This document shows, piece after piece, positions 30,661 through 39,855 of a stretch of 64,000 nucleotides of DNA. The notes beneath the pieces were generated by a model, which made no database searches, was not told the origin of the DNA, and worked only from the letters and a program-made list of their open reading frames with translations. Numbering within the stretch: the first letter of the stretch is position 1; every line of letters starts with the position of its first letter. Location: positions 4,526,001-4,590,000 of the forward strand of contig OY829369.1 of the NCBI GenBank assembly GCA_963691775.1. The letters are read 5' to 3'. Both the position numbers and the translations under genes were made by a program. The stretch is from JAZBPO01 sp963691775. GTDB taxonomy: Bacteria; Pseudomonadota; Gammaproteobacteria; Pseudomonadales; Azotimanducaceae.

Positions 30661-30792
30661 TCGTGTGCGTTGACATTCGTTCTCGGATTCGAAGAGAACT
30701 ACTTGATTCAGCGGGGAATCCTTACGACGGTACTTGACCTTAAGGGCCCGCTAGCGCAGGCTTACCGCGTTCTGGGGAAGCCGTGAATTCGG

Positions 30793-31092
30793 ATGTCTGA
30801 GACGCTCACCAAGGCTGCAATGGCCGACCGGCTCTTCGAAGAGCTTGGGCTCAACAAGCGCGAAGCTAAAGAGATCGTCGAGCTGTTCTTCGAAGAAGTG
30901 CGTGCGTCGCTTGAACGGAACGAGCAGGTGAAGCTCTCCGGGTTCGGTAACTTCGACCTTCGCGACAAAGCTGAACGTCCGGGACGCAATCCTAAGACGG
31001 GCGAGGAGATACCGATCTCTGCGCGGCGCGTCGTCACGTTCAGGCCCGGTCAGAAATTGAAGGCGCGAGTCGAGGCCTATGCTGGAGGTTAG
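30793..31092 (+). CDS. ihfA: integration host factor subunit alpha
   Basis: The 99-residue protein matches IhfA in length and in the sequence: TKAAMADRLFEELGLNKREAK at the N-terminus and GRNPKTGEEIPISARRV in the DNA arm. It pairs with IhfB (gene at 4406). Its neighbour downstream is the MerR-type regulator usually found after ihfA. The gene ugd separates it from pheT, with 132 bases between that contain no recognised gene. Confidence 0.97.
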   Translation: MSETLTKAAMADRLFEELGLNKREAKEIVELFFEEVRASLERNEQVKLSGFGNFDLRDKAERPGRNPKTGEEIPISARRVVTFRPGQKLKARVEAYAGG

Positions 31093-31435
31093 CGACAACA
31101 AAGAGCTTCCGCCAATTCCAGGCAAGCGCTACTTCACGATTGGCGAGGTGAGCACGCTCTGCGATGTAAAACCGCATGTACTCCGATACTGGGAGCAGGA
31201 GTTTCCGCAGCTCAAGCCCGTTAAGCGTCGTGGAAACCGTCGGTATTATCAGCGTCAAGATGTCCTGACGATCCGCCAGATCCGTGCGTTACTCTACGAT
31301 CAGGGCTTCACCATCGGGGGCGCGCGACAACGTCTAGAAGGTGATGACGCCAAAGAAGACGTCACACAATACAAGCAGCTGATTAGACAGATGATCGCAG
31401 AGCTTGAAGAGGTCCTAGCTGCCCTTAAGGGTTAA
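31079..31435 (+). CDS. MerR-family transcriptional regulator
   Basis: The 118-residue protein has an N-terminal MerR winged helix-turn-helix (RYFTIGEVSTLCDVKPHVLRYWEQEF) and a short C-terminal helix without obvious metal-binding cysteines. It overlaps ihfA by 14 bases, so the two are translationally linked. The same pair occurs in many gammaproteobacteria, where this regulator's target is not established. Start is ATG 31079. Confidence 0.93.
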   Translation: MLEVSDNKELPPIPGKRYFTIGEVSTLCDVKPHVLRYWEQEFPQLKPVKRRGNRRYYQRQDVLTIRQIRALLYDQGFTIGGARQRLEGDDAKEDVTQYKQLIRQMIAELEEVLAALKG

Positions 31436-31778
31436 ACGGGCGTTCTCCGCGGACAGGGTTTGATGCCAGCGTCGACGCACCCAGCGTCGCGTTCATGAAG
31501 CAAGTGCTCGCCAGACCTTTGCACGCGTGAGTCCAATTGCTCTCACCTGTGACTCCCGAAGGTCATCAGAGAACTTGGCGGCGGCTCTGCCGCTAATCGC
31601 ATCGCGCGGTCGAGCCCTTCTCGCCGAGTGGTGAGGGTGATGGCCCCTTTCGTCCGGGTTTCGGCTTTCTCGGTACTGACCGGACGAGCTTTGAGCGAAA
31701 GCCGTATCGGCAGCCGTCACGGTTTTTCGAGGAAAGCCTTCTAGGACGCGGAGATACTAGCGTAGAATTAGAGCTAAT
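31436..31778. other. 343-base region between merR-like gene and tRNA-Pro
   Basis: I find no convincing gene. A TAGAAT hexamer at 31763, 11 bases before the tRNA gene, could be the -10 element of its promoter, but I see no matching -35. Two frames cross the region without motifs. Confidence 0.45.
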
Positions 31779-31855
31779 CGGGGCGTAGCGCAGCCTGGTA
31801 GCGCACCACACTGGGGGTGTGGTGGTCGTCGGTTCGAATCCGGCCGCCCCGACCA
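31779..31855 (+). tRNA. tRNA-Pro(GGG)
   Basis: The 77-base gene has acceptor stem CGGGGCG/CGCCCCG, anticodon stem CCACA/TGTGG with loop CTGGGGG (anticodon GGG), T-loop TTCGAAT and an encoded CCA. The surface-glycan locus begins directly after it, a classic place for island insertion. Confidence 0.97.
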
Positions 31856-31914
31856 TTCACGACTGTGCACTCTCCCCTTCGACTAGACGACGCGTCATCG
31901 CTTGGACGTTGGTA

Positions 31915-33708
31915 ATGAAAAAAGAGCAGCGCGCGAATCCGATAGCATACTTTGGAATCTATAAAGGATACGTAGGGAACGGAATCTACCTAGTGTTCAT
32001 GCTGAGCCTCCTCGCAAGCTTGGCGGAAGGCGTCGGAATAGTATTCGTGATTCCTCTAATCGCGGCATTTGCGCCCTCCGCAAGCAACCCCCCCATTGTA
32101 GACTCTCTTCTGTCCTTGGTACGAGCTCTCGGCTTCAGTAGCGACATCGCAGGTGCTCTAGTTCTGATCTGCGGGGCCTTCATCTTGAAGGCTAGCCTCA
32201 AGTTTGGGGCCCTATTCTACTCTACTATCCTCCAAGCTAATCTCCTTGGGGGACTACGCAAGAAGCTCTTTGACGCTTCGCTCTCCCAGCGGCAAGAAGA
32301 GTTCGCAGGGGAGAATACTGGCTCCCACATCAATGTTCTTACCACTCAGGTTGAGTCCTTCTACAACTCTTTCTCTGCCTATGTCAGTCTTCTTTCCTAT
32401 GCCACCCTGGCTGCGATATATAATGTTTTCGCTCTGATAGTTGAGCCACTCTTTGGCCTGATTGCAATCGGCGTGGGTGCCGGCTCACTCGCTATGGCGC
32501 GTATTCTAAACAGCCTTGCCGCACGAATATCCGTCAGCGCAGCACACGAAAACGGGATACAGAACGGCCTGCTTGTAGAGTCGCTGCAGGCGCGAAAGTA
32601 TCTCATTTCGACGAATACGGCTCACGCATTTCGGTCAAGGCTTGCGCTATCGGTCGATCGACTAGTCCAATATGACAAGGCACGGCGGTGGCTCGCCGCT
32701 GTAGCGTTGACCCTGCCGGAGCCCATAGTGCTTGCCGTAATCTCCATAGTCGTCTATTTCCAAGTTGGCATGGAGGGAGGGCAAATCGCAGCGATCGTAA
32801 CGTCACTTATTCTATTAAACCGAGGGGTGGGTTCGATTCTCGCTCTTCAAGGCGTCTGGGTGCAGGTCCTGAATGGTGCTGGAGGGATAGAACAGCTTGG
32901 AAGGTATCTCTCGCGCCCTATCGAAGAACGACCTGAAACTGGAGCTGCAACGCTTGGGCCGGGCGCCCGCATAGAGTTTCAGGACGTCCACTTCTGTTAT
33001 CCCGGCACTTCCAAATTTTCGCTTCAGGCCGTTTCAGTTCAGATTCCAGATCGCGCGACCGTCGCAATTGTCGGGCCATCGGGCTCTGGGAAGTCAACAC
33101 TCGTTGATATTATTAGCCTTGTTTACCAGCCAACATCTGGGCGGGTATCGATTAATGGCGTTGACGCGGGCAGTATCGACGCTTCCGTCTGGCGAAGTCG
33201 GATCGGGTACGTTTGCCAAGAGTCGGTAATCTTTGACGACACGCTTCGAAACAACGTAACCCTAGGCCAGAGCGATGATCAGCGGCTCTTTGATGATCAA
33301 CTCGTTTGGGACGCGCTCCGAAAAGCAGGTCTAAAAGAGTTCGTTGAATCGCTCCCGGGTGGGCTGCAGACTCGCCTCGGTGACCGTGGAGCACGCTTGT
33401 CTGGTGGGCAGAAGCAACGGCTCTTTATCGCTAGAGAGCTCTACAGAACTCCAGCGTTGCTCATACTGGACGAAGCGACGAGTGCGCTAGACTCCGAGGC
33501 GGAGGCGGTTATCAAAGCCAGCTTGGCCTCGCTAAAAGGGCGGCAGACAACAGTTGTGGTCGCGCATCGGCTGTCCACAATCATAGGTGCAGACCTCGTG
33601 ATCGTCCTACATGATGGAAAAATTGTAGAGTCGGGTTGTTATGATGCGTTGGCCGCGAACGAATCTTCCATGCTCTCCCAAATGCTTTCGCTGCAAGGCA
33701 TCCGTTAA
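31915..33708 (+). CDS. ABC transporter with fused membrane and ATPase domains, PglK/MsbA-like
   Basis: The 597-residue half-transporter has about six membrane segments in residues 20-330, starting with a pattern resembling PglK (SLAEGVGIVFVIPLIAAF), and one ATPase domain: Walker A GPSGSGKST near 387, the LSGGQKQR signature near 495, and Walker B LLILDEATSAL near 515. It should work as a homodimer at the inner membrane. In PglK-type systems it flips a lipid-linked oligosaccharide. As it opens the glycan cluster and no Wzx is visible, it may be the flippase here. ATG 31915 is chosen because upstream frame lies in the tRNA. Confidence 0.88.
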   Translation: MKKEQRANPIAYFGIYKGYVGNGIYLVFMLSLLASLAEGVGIVFVIPLIAAFAPSASNPPIVDSLLSLVRALGFSSDIAGALVLICGAFILKASLKFGALFYSTILQANLLGGLRKKLFDASLSQRQEEFAGENTGSHINVLTTQVESFYNSFSAYVSLLSYATLAAIYNVFALIVEPLFGLIAIGVGAGSLAMARILNSLAARISVSAAHENGIQNGLLVESLQARKYLISTNTAHAFRSRLALSVDRLVQYDKARRWLAAVALTLPEPIVLAVISIVVYFQVGMEGGQIAAIVTSLILLNRGVGSILALQGVWVQVLNGAGGIEQLGRYLSRPIEERPETGAATLGPGARIEFQDVHFCYPGTSKFSLQAVSVQIPDRATVAIVGPSGSGKSTLVDIISLVYQPTSGRVSINGVDAGSIDASVWRSRIGYVCQESVIFDDTLRNNVTLGQSDDQRLFDDQLVWDALRKAGLKEFVESLPGGLQTRLGDRGARLSGGQKQRLFIARELYRTPALLILDEATSALDSEAEAVIKASLASLKGRQTTVVVAHRLSTIIGADLVIVLHDGKIVESGCYDALAANESSMLSQMLSLQGIR

Positions 33709-33710
33709 AA

Positions 33711-34616
33711 ATGAGGCGAGTTTTGGCAGCGTTACTTGGGTCTCGGCGTCGTGACTCCGGCCCGCGTATTGGACTACTAGCTGCCAAGATTTCGGACTCC
33801 GACTTGGTTCGGCTTTCCAATCTCTTTCCTTGCTCTGCAGAGCTTGCTCGCCCCGAAGGCGATTACGATGCGATCATTAGTTTCAATGTGTGCCGGGATG
33901 CGATCAGTATTGCACGCGCGCGAGCTTCGACACTTCTCGTTTTCGTGGTGATGGAGCCGCCGCATCTGTGGCCTGATAACTATGACGATCATCTGCTTTC
34001 CGAGGCGGATTTAGTGCTGACGTATTCCGCTGATCCAGGCGGTTCGAAGGTCAACAAGCAGCACTTCCGTTTCTTTGCTGCTAGTGCTCGAGAGATAGTG
34101 GCTCAGCGCTATCTCTCGGTGAAGTCAGAGCGCGACATTGATCACGTAATCTTCGCGCGGCACGACCCAAATTATAGAACCCGGATCGGCCGAGTTCTGT
34201 GCTCGCGTAATGGACGTTCGGTCGGCCCCCTGTACGGGGAGGTTGTTCCAGAAAAAGGCAAAATACAGCGGCGAGCACGCTACGAGTGGATAACCGAAAA
34301 CTGCGTTGATGACCACTATATGTCGGAGAAAGTTGCCCAGTCACTTATGGCAGGGTGCGTTCCGGTCTATTTTGGATGTTCGAACTGGTCGAGCGTTGTT
34401 GACGCGAGGCTGGTTTATCCTTTGTCAGAGAGGGACTTGGCTAGCAATGAATCGATTAACGAGGTGGCAGACTACTTGGAACGCGACGAGGTCTACGCGA
34501 AGTTCTATGAAGCGGGATTGGCCATTGCGACGGATTTCCTACTAACGGCATACAGTTTCGAAGCTTGCGTGGTGAAGCCCATGCTCAAGCTATTCGTCGT
34601 GCGAGGCGTGCTTTAA
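33711..34616 (+). CDS. GT10-like alpha-1,3/4-fucosyltransferase candidate
   Basis: The 301-residue protein has the C-terminal motif pattern of glycosyltransferase family 10: a YEWITEN segment with Glu196-Asn197, then YMSEKVAQSLMAG with Glu206-Lys207, then GCVPVYFG. In known GT10 enzymes the matching FENS, YVTEK and VPVY segments bind GDP-fucose. The first 120 residues are not recognisable. Gmd and Fcl at 6.8-8.9 kb could supply GDP-fucose. It starts 2 bases after the ABC transporter and lacks a clear ribosome-binding site, so coupling is likely. Similarity is by motif only. Confidence 0.72.
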   Translation: MRRVLAALLGSRRRDSGPRIGLLAAKISDSDLVRLSNLFPCSAELARPEGDYDAIISFNVCRDAISIARARASTLLVFVVMEPPHLWPDNYDDHLLSEADLVLTYSADPGGSKVNKQHFRFFAASAREIVAQRYLSVKSERDIDHVIFARHDPNYRTRIGRVLCSRNGRSVGPLYGEVVPEKGKIQRRARYEWITENCVDDHYMSEKVAQSLMAGCVPVYFGCSNWSSVVDARLVYPLSERDLASNESINEVADYLERDEVYAKFYEAGLAIATDFLLTAYSFEACVVKPMLKLFVVRGVL

Positions 34617-34709
34617 GGGAGGGTAAACCTTGGATGTCTCCACGGAAATCGGTTCGATGCTTCGCTATATGTTCCGTCGACCACTCAAACTGCGCGGGAA
34701 GATATCTGG

Positions 34710-35900
34710 GTGACCTTTCGTGTTCTGATAGATGTTCCAGTCTTTGAAGGGCATCAGCAGATTTATGCTGTCTTTCTTTCGAGCGTGTTCAGAGCGCGGG
34801 GCATTGAAGTAGAGCTTGATGTTGGCGAGGTAGGGGGATCCGATTGGGAGAAGGCGCTGTTTACACCCAGCCACGAGTTGCCTCAGATAACGGAGTCTTC
34901 AACGGTATGCGGCAGGTGGGCGTACCTTAAACGGCGCGCAACCGAGTTTGATGCTATCTTCCTTGTGGATGCTGATTGGTATTCTAATGAAATAGGTGTT
35001 TGTGCGTCGAGAGATGACGCATTGCCCGCACACACAGTGGGGGTCGTAACGCGTACATGTGAGTGGTTTCCGGGTGAGCCATTCTACTTCAACGATCAGG
35101 CGCTATTGCAGCGCAGCGTATCGAAGATTCGCAGACTGGTTCGTGGTCCGGGGAAGGTACACGCTTGGTTAGACGCAGTTCAGCAGGGAAAAGCTCTGGA
35201 TGTTGCGCTATGCAAGGATGAGCGTGTTGTCGCCGCGATGGGGGCGCCCTTTGTGTGGATGCCCGACATTGCATTCACGGGAAAGCCGGATGAGGGCGGC
35301 TTGCTAGTAGAGGAGCAGAGTCTTTTTTCAACACTCGATGGCTTTAGCGAAGGTGAACGCGATTGCATATTGCTATTCTTTGGTACCGGCACTTGGTATA
35401 AGGGCTACGACTACTTTCTGAAACTGGCGTCAGATGAAAGAAATCTGGTCGCCGTCCATATAGGATTGCCCGAGTTAGCCGAGCCTGGAAAGAATATGCA
35501 CTTTGATACTCCGGCCCTTAGAAAGTCGCTTCGTGCCGAAGGAAGGCTCCTAGAGACTGGGCGTTTTGCCTCCGAGGCGGCTTCCAAGAAGGCTTTCGAC
35601 TATGTGCGTCGTTTTGTGTCGTGTCATCGATTGAGTGGCACTAGTGGTACTGTGATTCAATCCATTATGAGTGGTGTACCCGTTCTCACGCCCAGCAAAG
35701 GTCTACTTGGATATCGGACGCGTGAGTATGGAATCGGTAGAACATATCGGGCGCTTGATTCTCACTCGTTGCATCACGCGTGGAAACGGTTTGTGCTTGA
35801 CGACATGAGCCTGTTCCGGTCTGGAATCGATCGCTTTCAAATCGACTTTGGCGCTGATGCCATAGCTGCGGTTACCACCGTCAGCATAATGCGTCATTAG
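34710..35900 (+). CDS. putative GT-B glycosyltransferase
   Basis: The 396-residue product is soluble and shows the two-domain GT-B pattern: an N-terminal domain opening VLIDVPVFEGHQQI, then a central LLFFGTGTWYKG segment starting the second domain, and a C-terminal GTVIQSIMSGVPVLTPSKG that looks like the nucleotide-sugar-binding loop of GT4-type enzymes. I recognise no closer family. It sits inside the glycan cluster. Start is GTG 34710. Donor and acceptor are unknown. Confidence 0.62.
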   Translation: MTFRVLIDVPVFEGHQQIYAVFLSSVFRARGIEVELDVGEVGGSDWEKALFTPSHELPQITESSTVCGRWAYLKRRATEFDAIFLVDADWYSNEIGVCASRDDALPAHTVGVVTRTCEWFPGEPFYFNDQALLQRSVSKIRRLVRGPGKVHAWLDAVQQGKALDVALCKDERVVAAMGAPFVWMPDIAFTGKPDEGGLLVEEQSLFSTLDGFSEGERDCILLFFGTGTWYKGYDYFLKLASDERNLVAVHIGLPELAEPGKNMHFDTPALRKSLRAEGRLLETGRFASEAASKKAFDYVRRFVSCHRLSGTSGTVIQSIMSGVPVLTPSKGLLGYRTREYGIGRTYRALDSHSLHHAWKRFVLDDMSLFRSGIDRFQIDFGADAIAAVTTVSIMRH

Positions 35901-35923
35901 GAGCTGGAACGGAACACTGATCA

Positions 35924-37024
35924 ATGATCCGCTTCTTTCAGACGTATGTAGACAAACACGTTGCTGCTCACATAGCCGACGTATTGGACTCAACTATGCT
36001 GAGTGAGGGTGCGAAGGTCGCTGAGTTCGAGAACGAACTTCGCCATAGGCTAGCGACGGATAATGTGGTCGCTGTCAACAGCGGAACTTCGGCGCTTCAT
36101 CTCGCGTTAGTGTGCGCAGGGGTTGGGCCCGGCGACGAAGTTATTATTCCCCCTCAGACCTTTGTGGCAACTGGCTTGGCTGTATTAATGTGTGGCGCCA
36201 CGCCGGTCTTCTGTGATGTAGACCCAGATACTGGAAACATGTCGGCCGGGGATTATGCCGCAATGCTCTCGGCGCATACTCGGGCGGTGATTCCCGTTCA
36301 TTGGGGAGGGCATCCTTGCGATCTAGATAGTATTCGATCTATTTCCTCAGAGTTCGATGTCACTGTAATCGAGGACGCTGCTCATGCATTTGGTGCCGCT
36401 TACAAGGGGTATCCCATCGGTTCGCATTCGGACATGGTCGCGTTCTCATTCCAAGCAATCAAGCACCTGACTACAGGTGATGGTGGTTGCGTGTGCACGG
36501 CCAGTAGTCAACTTGCTCAGGCGATGCGTGATCGAAGGTGGTTTGGGATTAATCGCGAAGGTTCGCAAGTGGGATTGCTCGGGGAGCGTGAGACCGACAT
36601 CTCAAGCCTTGGCTTCAAATATCACATGAACAATGTCTCGGCATCTATCGGGCTCGCGAACTTGCAGAGCTTTGACGAGAGGCTTGCGCGACATCGTGAA
36701 ATTGCTGAGCGATACAACAGTGAGATCGCTGATCATGTTGGGCTGAGGAAGATAACCCGCCCATCGTACAGCGAATCTAGTTGGTGGTTCTACGGGATAC
36801 ATGTTGAGCGACGTAACGACTTTGCGCGCGCCATGGCTGATCGTGGAGTGCCCGTATCCGTCGTACATCGCCGAATCGATCGTTTCTCGATCTTCGAGCA
36901 GTATCGTCGTCCGCTGCCGGGCGCGGAGTCATTTGATTCGACTCAGATAAACTTGCCCGTTCATTCCGAACTGCGCGATAGTGATGTCGATCTGATTCTT
37001 GCTGCGTTGGCAGAAGGTTGGTGA
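35924..37024 (+). CDS. DegT/DnrJ/EryC1/StrS-family sugar aminotransferase
   Basis: The 366-residue PLP enzyme transfers an amino group to a nucleotide-bound keto sugar. It has NSGTSALHLAL and PQTFVAT near the N-terminus, IEDAAHAFGAAYKG, and the PLP lysine (Lys180) in SFQAIKHLTTGDGG. A Gmd-like enzyme (46161) would make GDP-4-keto-6-deoxymannose, and an acyltransferase (39235) is close by; together these could make a perosamine-like N-acylated amino sugar. That route is an inference. The exact sugar cannot be told from the family. Confidence 0.9.
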   Translation: MIRFFQTYVDKHVAAHIADVLDSTMLSEGAKVAEFENELRHRLATDNVVAVNSGTSALHLALVCAGVGPGDEVIIPPQTFVATGLAVLMCGATPVFCDVDPDTGNMSAGDYAAMLSAHTRAVIPVHWGGHPCDLDSIRSISSEFDVTVIEDAAHAFGAAYKGYPIGSHSDMVAFSFQAIKHLTTGDGGCVCTASSQLAQAMRDRRWFGINREGSQVGLLGERETDISSLGFKYHMNNVSASIGLANLQSFDERLARHREIAERYNSEIADHVGLRKITRPSYSESSWWFYGIHVERRNDFARAMADRGVPVSVVHRRIDRFSIFEQYRRPLPGAESFDSTQINLPVHSELRDSDVDLILAALAEGW

Positions 37025-37078
37025 TTGTGCCGGCCTCAGTCACGGTCTTGTTATAGTTTTTCGGAGGCTGGTTCAGAG

Positions 37079-38029
37079 GTGACTTCAGCGGCTGAAGTTT
37101 TAGTGCTAGGTGGCTCAGGTTTCGTTGGCAGAAATCTATGTGAGGTTCTCGCTGATCATGGCGTTGAGTTTGCCTCCGCTTCGCGAACGTCCGGTATCGA
37201 TGTTTTTGATACTGCCGCGCTTGTAGAGGTTATTCAGGAATCGGTACCGAAATACATTGTGAACTGTGTTGCGCATGTCGGTAGCCTTAGTTATGTCTCG
37301 ACGTATCCTGCGAGTGTAATAACCGATAATTTAAGGCTTGTGCTTTCAGTTTACGAGGCAGTTCGTCAGTCGGGTTGTGAGGCGGTCGTGATAAATCCGA
37401 TTGCCAATTGTGCGTACCCTGGGCTTGGGGAGTTGTATCGAGAGCAGGAATTTTGGAACGGTCGGTTGCACGAAACCGTAGATGCATATGGAAGTACGAG
37501 GCGTATGTTGGTCGCAGTTTCCAGTGCATTTCGTCGTCAGCATTCAGTCCGCAGTTTGAACTTCGTAGTACCGAATATGTATGGACCGTATGATTCAGCC
37601 GACCCGGAAAAGGCTCACGCGCTTAACGCGTTGGTAGCGAAGTTTGTTCGTGCGGCTAGCTCAAGCCGGCGTGTCGAGGTCTGGGGATCGGGAAGCGCCG
37701 TACGAGAGTGGCTGTTTGCCGGCGACTTCGGTCGATTGATACTGGAGGTCGTTCGGTCAGCAGATGTGGGCTACCTTGACAATCATGAGATCGTTAACTT
37801 GGCCCAATGTTCTGGTTTCTCGATAAGAGACCTCGTCGACATGATATCGAGGCGGTTCGAGGATGACATTCAGGTTGACTGGGACTTGAGCCGTCCGGAC
37901 GGCGCTCCTCGCAAGGTTATGGACGATACGCTTTTCCGGACGCTGTTTCCAGACTTCGAGTTCACGGACCTCGAAGCGGGGATTTCCAAGACCGCGCGTT
38001 ATTACCGCAGCCTGCCGGATTGGGGTTGA
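37079..38029 (+). CDS. Fcl-like NAD(P)-dependent sugar epimerase/reductase with altered catalytic lysine
   Basis: The 316-residue SDR resembles the Fcl enzyme encoded at 7909. It has the glycine motif GGSGFVG at 11-17, Cys111, Tyr137 and His180 aligning with Cys110, Tyr137 and His180 of the canonical enzyme. The catalytic lysine is arginine: the Tyr-x3-Lys motif reads YGSTR, with Arg141 where Fcl has Lys141. It may make another nucleotide sugar or be slow. Start GTG 37079 follows GGAGG and leads directly into the fold; TTG 37025 is less likely. Confidence 0.8.
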   Translation: MTSAAEVLVLGGSGFVGRNLCEVLADHGVEFASASRTSGIDVFDTAALVEVIQESVPKYIVNCVAHVGSLSYVSTYPASVITDNLRLVLSVYEAVRQSGCEAVVINPIANCAYPGLGELYREQEFWNGRLHETVDAYGSTRRMLVAVSSAFRRQHSVRSLNFVVPNMYGPYDSADPEKAHALNALVAKFVRAASSSRRVEVWGSGSAVREWLFAGDFGRLILEVVRSADVGYLDNHEIVNLAQCSGFSIRDLVDMISRRFEDDIQVDWDLSRPDGAPRKVMDDTLFRTLFPDFEFTDLEAGISKTARYYRSLPDWG

Positions 38030-39072
38030 CTGCTGTGTTCGCGCGATATGTTGGGCTGGTCTACTATGCTGTGCAGCTTATCGTTCGATCGATGCGCTTT
38101 ACGAAAGATAGGCGCTCCCCCGCTTGGGCGTGGATTTCCAATCGCTTGGATGACATAGGGCCCGGCCCATTCGGTGTAGGCGTAGCGTGTAACTGGGAGG
38201 GTTCACGTCCGATCTGGTTCTATGATCAGTGTAGGGTGGCGTCTGGATTGCTCGTTGAGCGTATGCTGAAGGACTGGCCCGTTGAGATGTCGCTCGCAGA
38301 TCGTTGTTCTTCGCTCTCAGGTGATCGTCCTCAGGTATCCGTAATCATTCCGCATCGGGGTTTGGATAGGATAGCTCACTTGCAGGCAGTGCTTCGTTCC
38401 CTTGCCAGCCAGCGTGGAGTGAGTTTTGAAGTCCTCGTTGTGGAGCAAGATTCACAGCATCGTCTAGATGGCATGCTTCCCTCGTGGGTTTATCATGTTT
38501 TTGATGCTAGTCCTGCTGACGAGGATAGGTTTAACCGGGCGAAGGCATTGAATTTGGGTGCCGCTCATTCGAGAGGAGAAGTGCTGATACTGCATGATGG
38601 TGACATGGTGGTGCCCGTAGACTATCTCTCCGAGATACGAGGTCTTTGTCAGAAAGGGTACGACGTCGTCAATACTAAAAGGTTCATCGCGTATATGGAC
38701 CAGCGCAGTTCAGCATCCGTATTCCGCGGAAATGGTCTCTCCGGAGCGATGGCGGAGCAGATTGTCTCTAATCTTCGAGGAGGAGGCTCCGTTGGGATTA
38801 CGCGCTCGGGATTTCAGTCTATTGGTGGATTAGACTCAGGATTCGTCGGTTGGGGGGGCGAAGATGAGGAGTTCTGGGACCGTTGCCGGTTACTGGAGGT
38901 TTTTGATGCGGGCTACATGCCGTTGTTCCATCTTTGGCATCGCGGTCAACCTGGGAAGAATGCTGTGGGGGGGAAGGGCTTGCACACAGCCGACTACTTT
39001 TCATCGTGTATGAAACACAGCCGAGAGGAAAGGGTGGCTAGGCTTCGTCTGCAGAATGGGAGTAGCGCTTAG
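38026..39072 (+). CDS. family 2 glycosyltransferase with galactosyltransferase-type C-terminus
   Basis: The roughly 348-residue product has a GT2 core beginning VSVIIPHRGLDRIAHLQAVL, with VVEQDS and the metal motif HDGDM, and a C-terminal GGLDSGFVGWGGEDEEFWDR segment typical of the Glyco_transf_7C part of beta-1,4-galactosyltransferase-like and chondroitin-type enzymes, which binds the acceptor. The N-terminal 90 residues are not recognised. The start is uncertain: TTG 38026 overlaps the previous stop, and GTG 38035 or TTG 38020 are possible. Confidence 0.85.
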   Translation: MTAVFARYVGLVYYAVQLIVRSMRFTKDRRSPAWAWISNRLDDIGPGPFGVGVACNWEGSRPIWFYDQCRVASGLLVERMLKDWPVEMSLADRCSSLSGDRPQVSVIIPHRGLDRIAHLQAVLRSLASQRGVSFEVLVVEQDSQHRLDGMLPSWVYHVFDASPADEDRFNRAKALNLGAAHSRGEVLILHDGDMVVPVDYLSEIRGLCQKGYDVVNTKRFIAYMDQRSSASVFRGNGLSGAMAEQIVSNLRGGGSVGITRSGFQSIGGLDSGFVGWGGEDEEFWDRCRLLEVFDAGYMPLFHLWHRGQPGKNAVGGKGLHTADYFSSCMKHSREERVARLRLQNGSSA

Positions 39073-39234
39073 GCTGTAAGGGCTTTGATTCGACCTGCGA
39101 AGTTAGGTTCAAGCAAGCGACTTTGGCTCCGTTCGATAATGATGAGACAACGGGTTCTCGATTCGGTCGTGTGCTTCTTCTGAAAGGCTGGTGCGCTTTC
39201 GGTATTACCAGGGTTCCCAGAAATCCGTGTTGGG

Positions 39235-39855
39235 ATGATGAGGTCTGTAGTGTCGAGCTGTCTTCTCGTGGGTTTTGATAAAGAGGTCTTAGATCTGCTT
39301 CTTGAAACGGGTCTCTCTTGTGCTGGTATTGTGGATCCAAAAAGGGTTCAAGAGTATCGAAGTGTGCACTGGATCGGTAATGATCAGGCTGGGTTGGAAC
39401 TGGTACGGGCAGGAGGTGCTCAGGACATTGTTATTGGGGTTGATCTTCCCAGCGTAAGGCGAAGACTGGTGTCCTTGTTCGGATCGGGCCTTGTAAAGTC
39501 GGTTGTCTCATCCGGAGCGTTGATTTCGGAATCAGCTTCGATAGGTGCTGGTTGCGTCGTTCAGCATGGTGTGAAGATAAGCGCGTGTGTGGATATTGGG
39601 TCTTTTTGTAAACTGAATCATGATGCGGTCGTTCATCATGATTCGGTTGTTGGATGCTATTCCACGATTGCTCCGGGTGCTCGGTTGCTTGGTTCGGTGG
39701 TGTTGGAAGATGGCGTGTTCATCGGATCCCACGCTGTCGTTCTGCCTGGAGTGCGAGTCGGAGAAGGTTCCGTCATTGGTGCTGGGGCTGTGGTAACGCG
39801 AGATGTTCACGCAGGCGCTGTTGTTGTAGGCGTACCCGCGGGGCCGCGCGCGTGA
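39235..39855 (+). CDS. NeuD/PglD-type sugar O- or N-acyltransferase
   Basis: The 206-residue protein has a small N-terminal nucleotide-sugar-binding domain (GFDKEVLDLLLETGLS) and a C-terminal left-handed beta-helix with hexapeptide repeats (ASIGAGCVVQHGVKI through EGSVIGAGAVVTRDV). It would acetylate an amino sugar such as the product of the DegT aminotransferase (35924), as PglD, PerB and NeuD do. It ends four bases before a possible small gene begins. The 162 bases before it hold no recognised gene. Start ATG 39235 or 39238. Confidence 0.87.
   Translation: MMRSVVSSCLLVGFDKEVLDLLLETGLSCAGIVDPKRVQEYRSVHWIGNDQAGLELVRAGGAQDIVIGVDLPSVRRRLVSLFGSGLVKSVVSSGALISESASIGAGCVVQHGVKISACVDIGSFCKLNHDAVVHHDSVVGCYSTIAPGARLLGSVVLEDGVFIGSHAVVLPGVRVGEGSVIGAGAVVTRDVHAGAVVVGVPAGPRA

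Noticed and set aside
31779..31855. tRNA-Pro as an integrase attachment site
   Set aside because: No integrase gene and no repeated copy of the tRNA end could be found in the window, so only the position suggests it.
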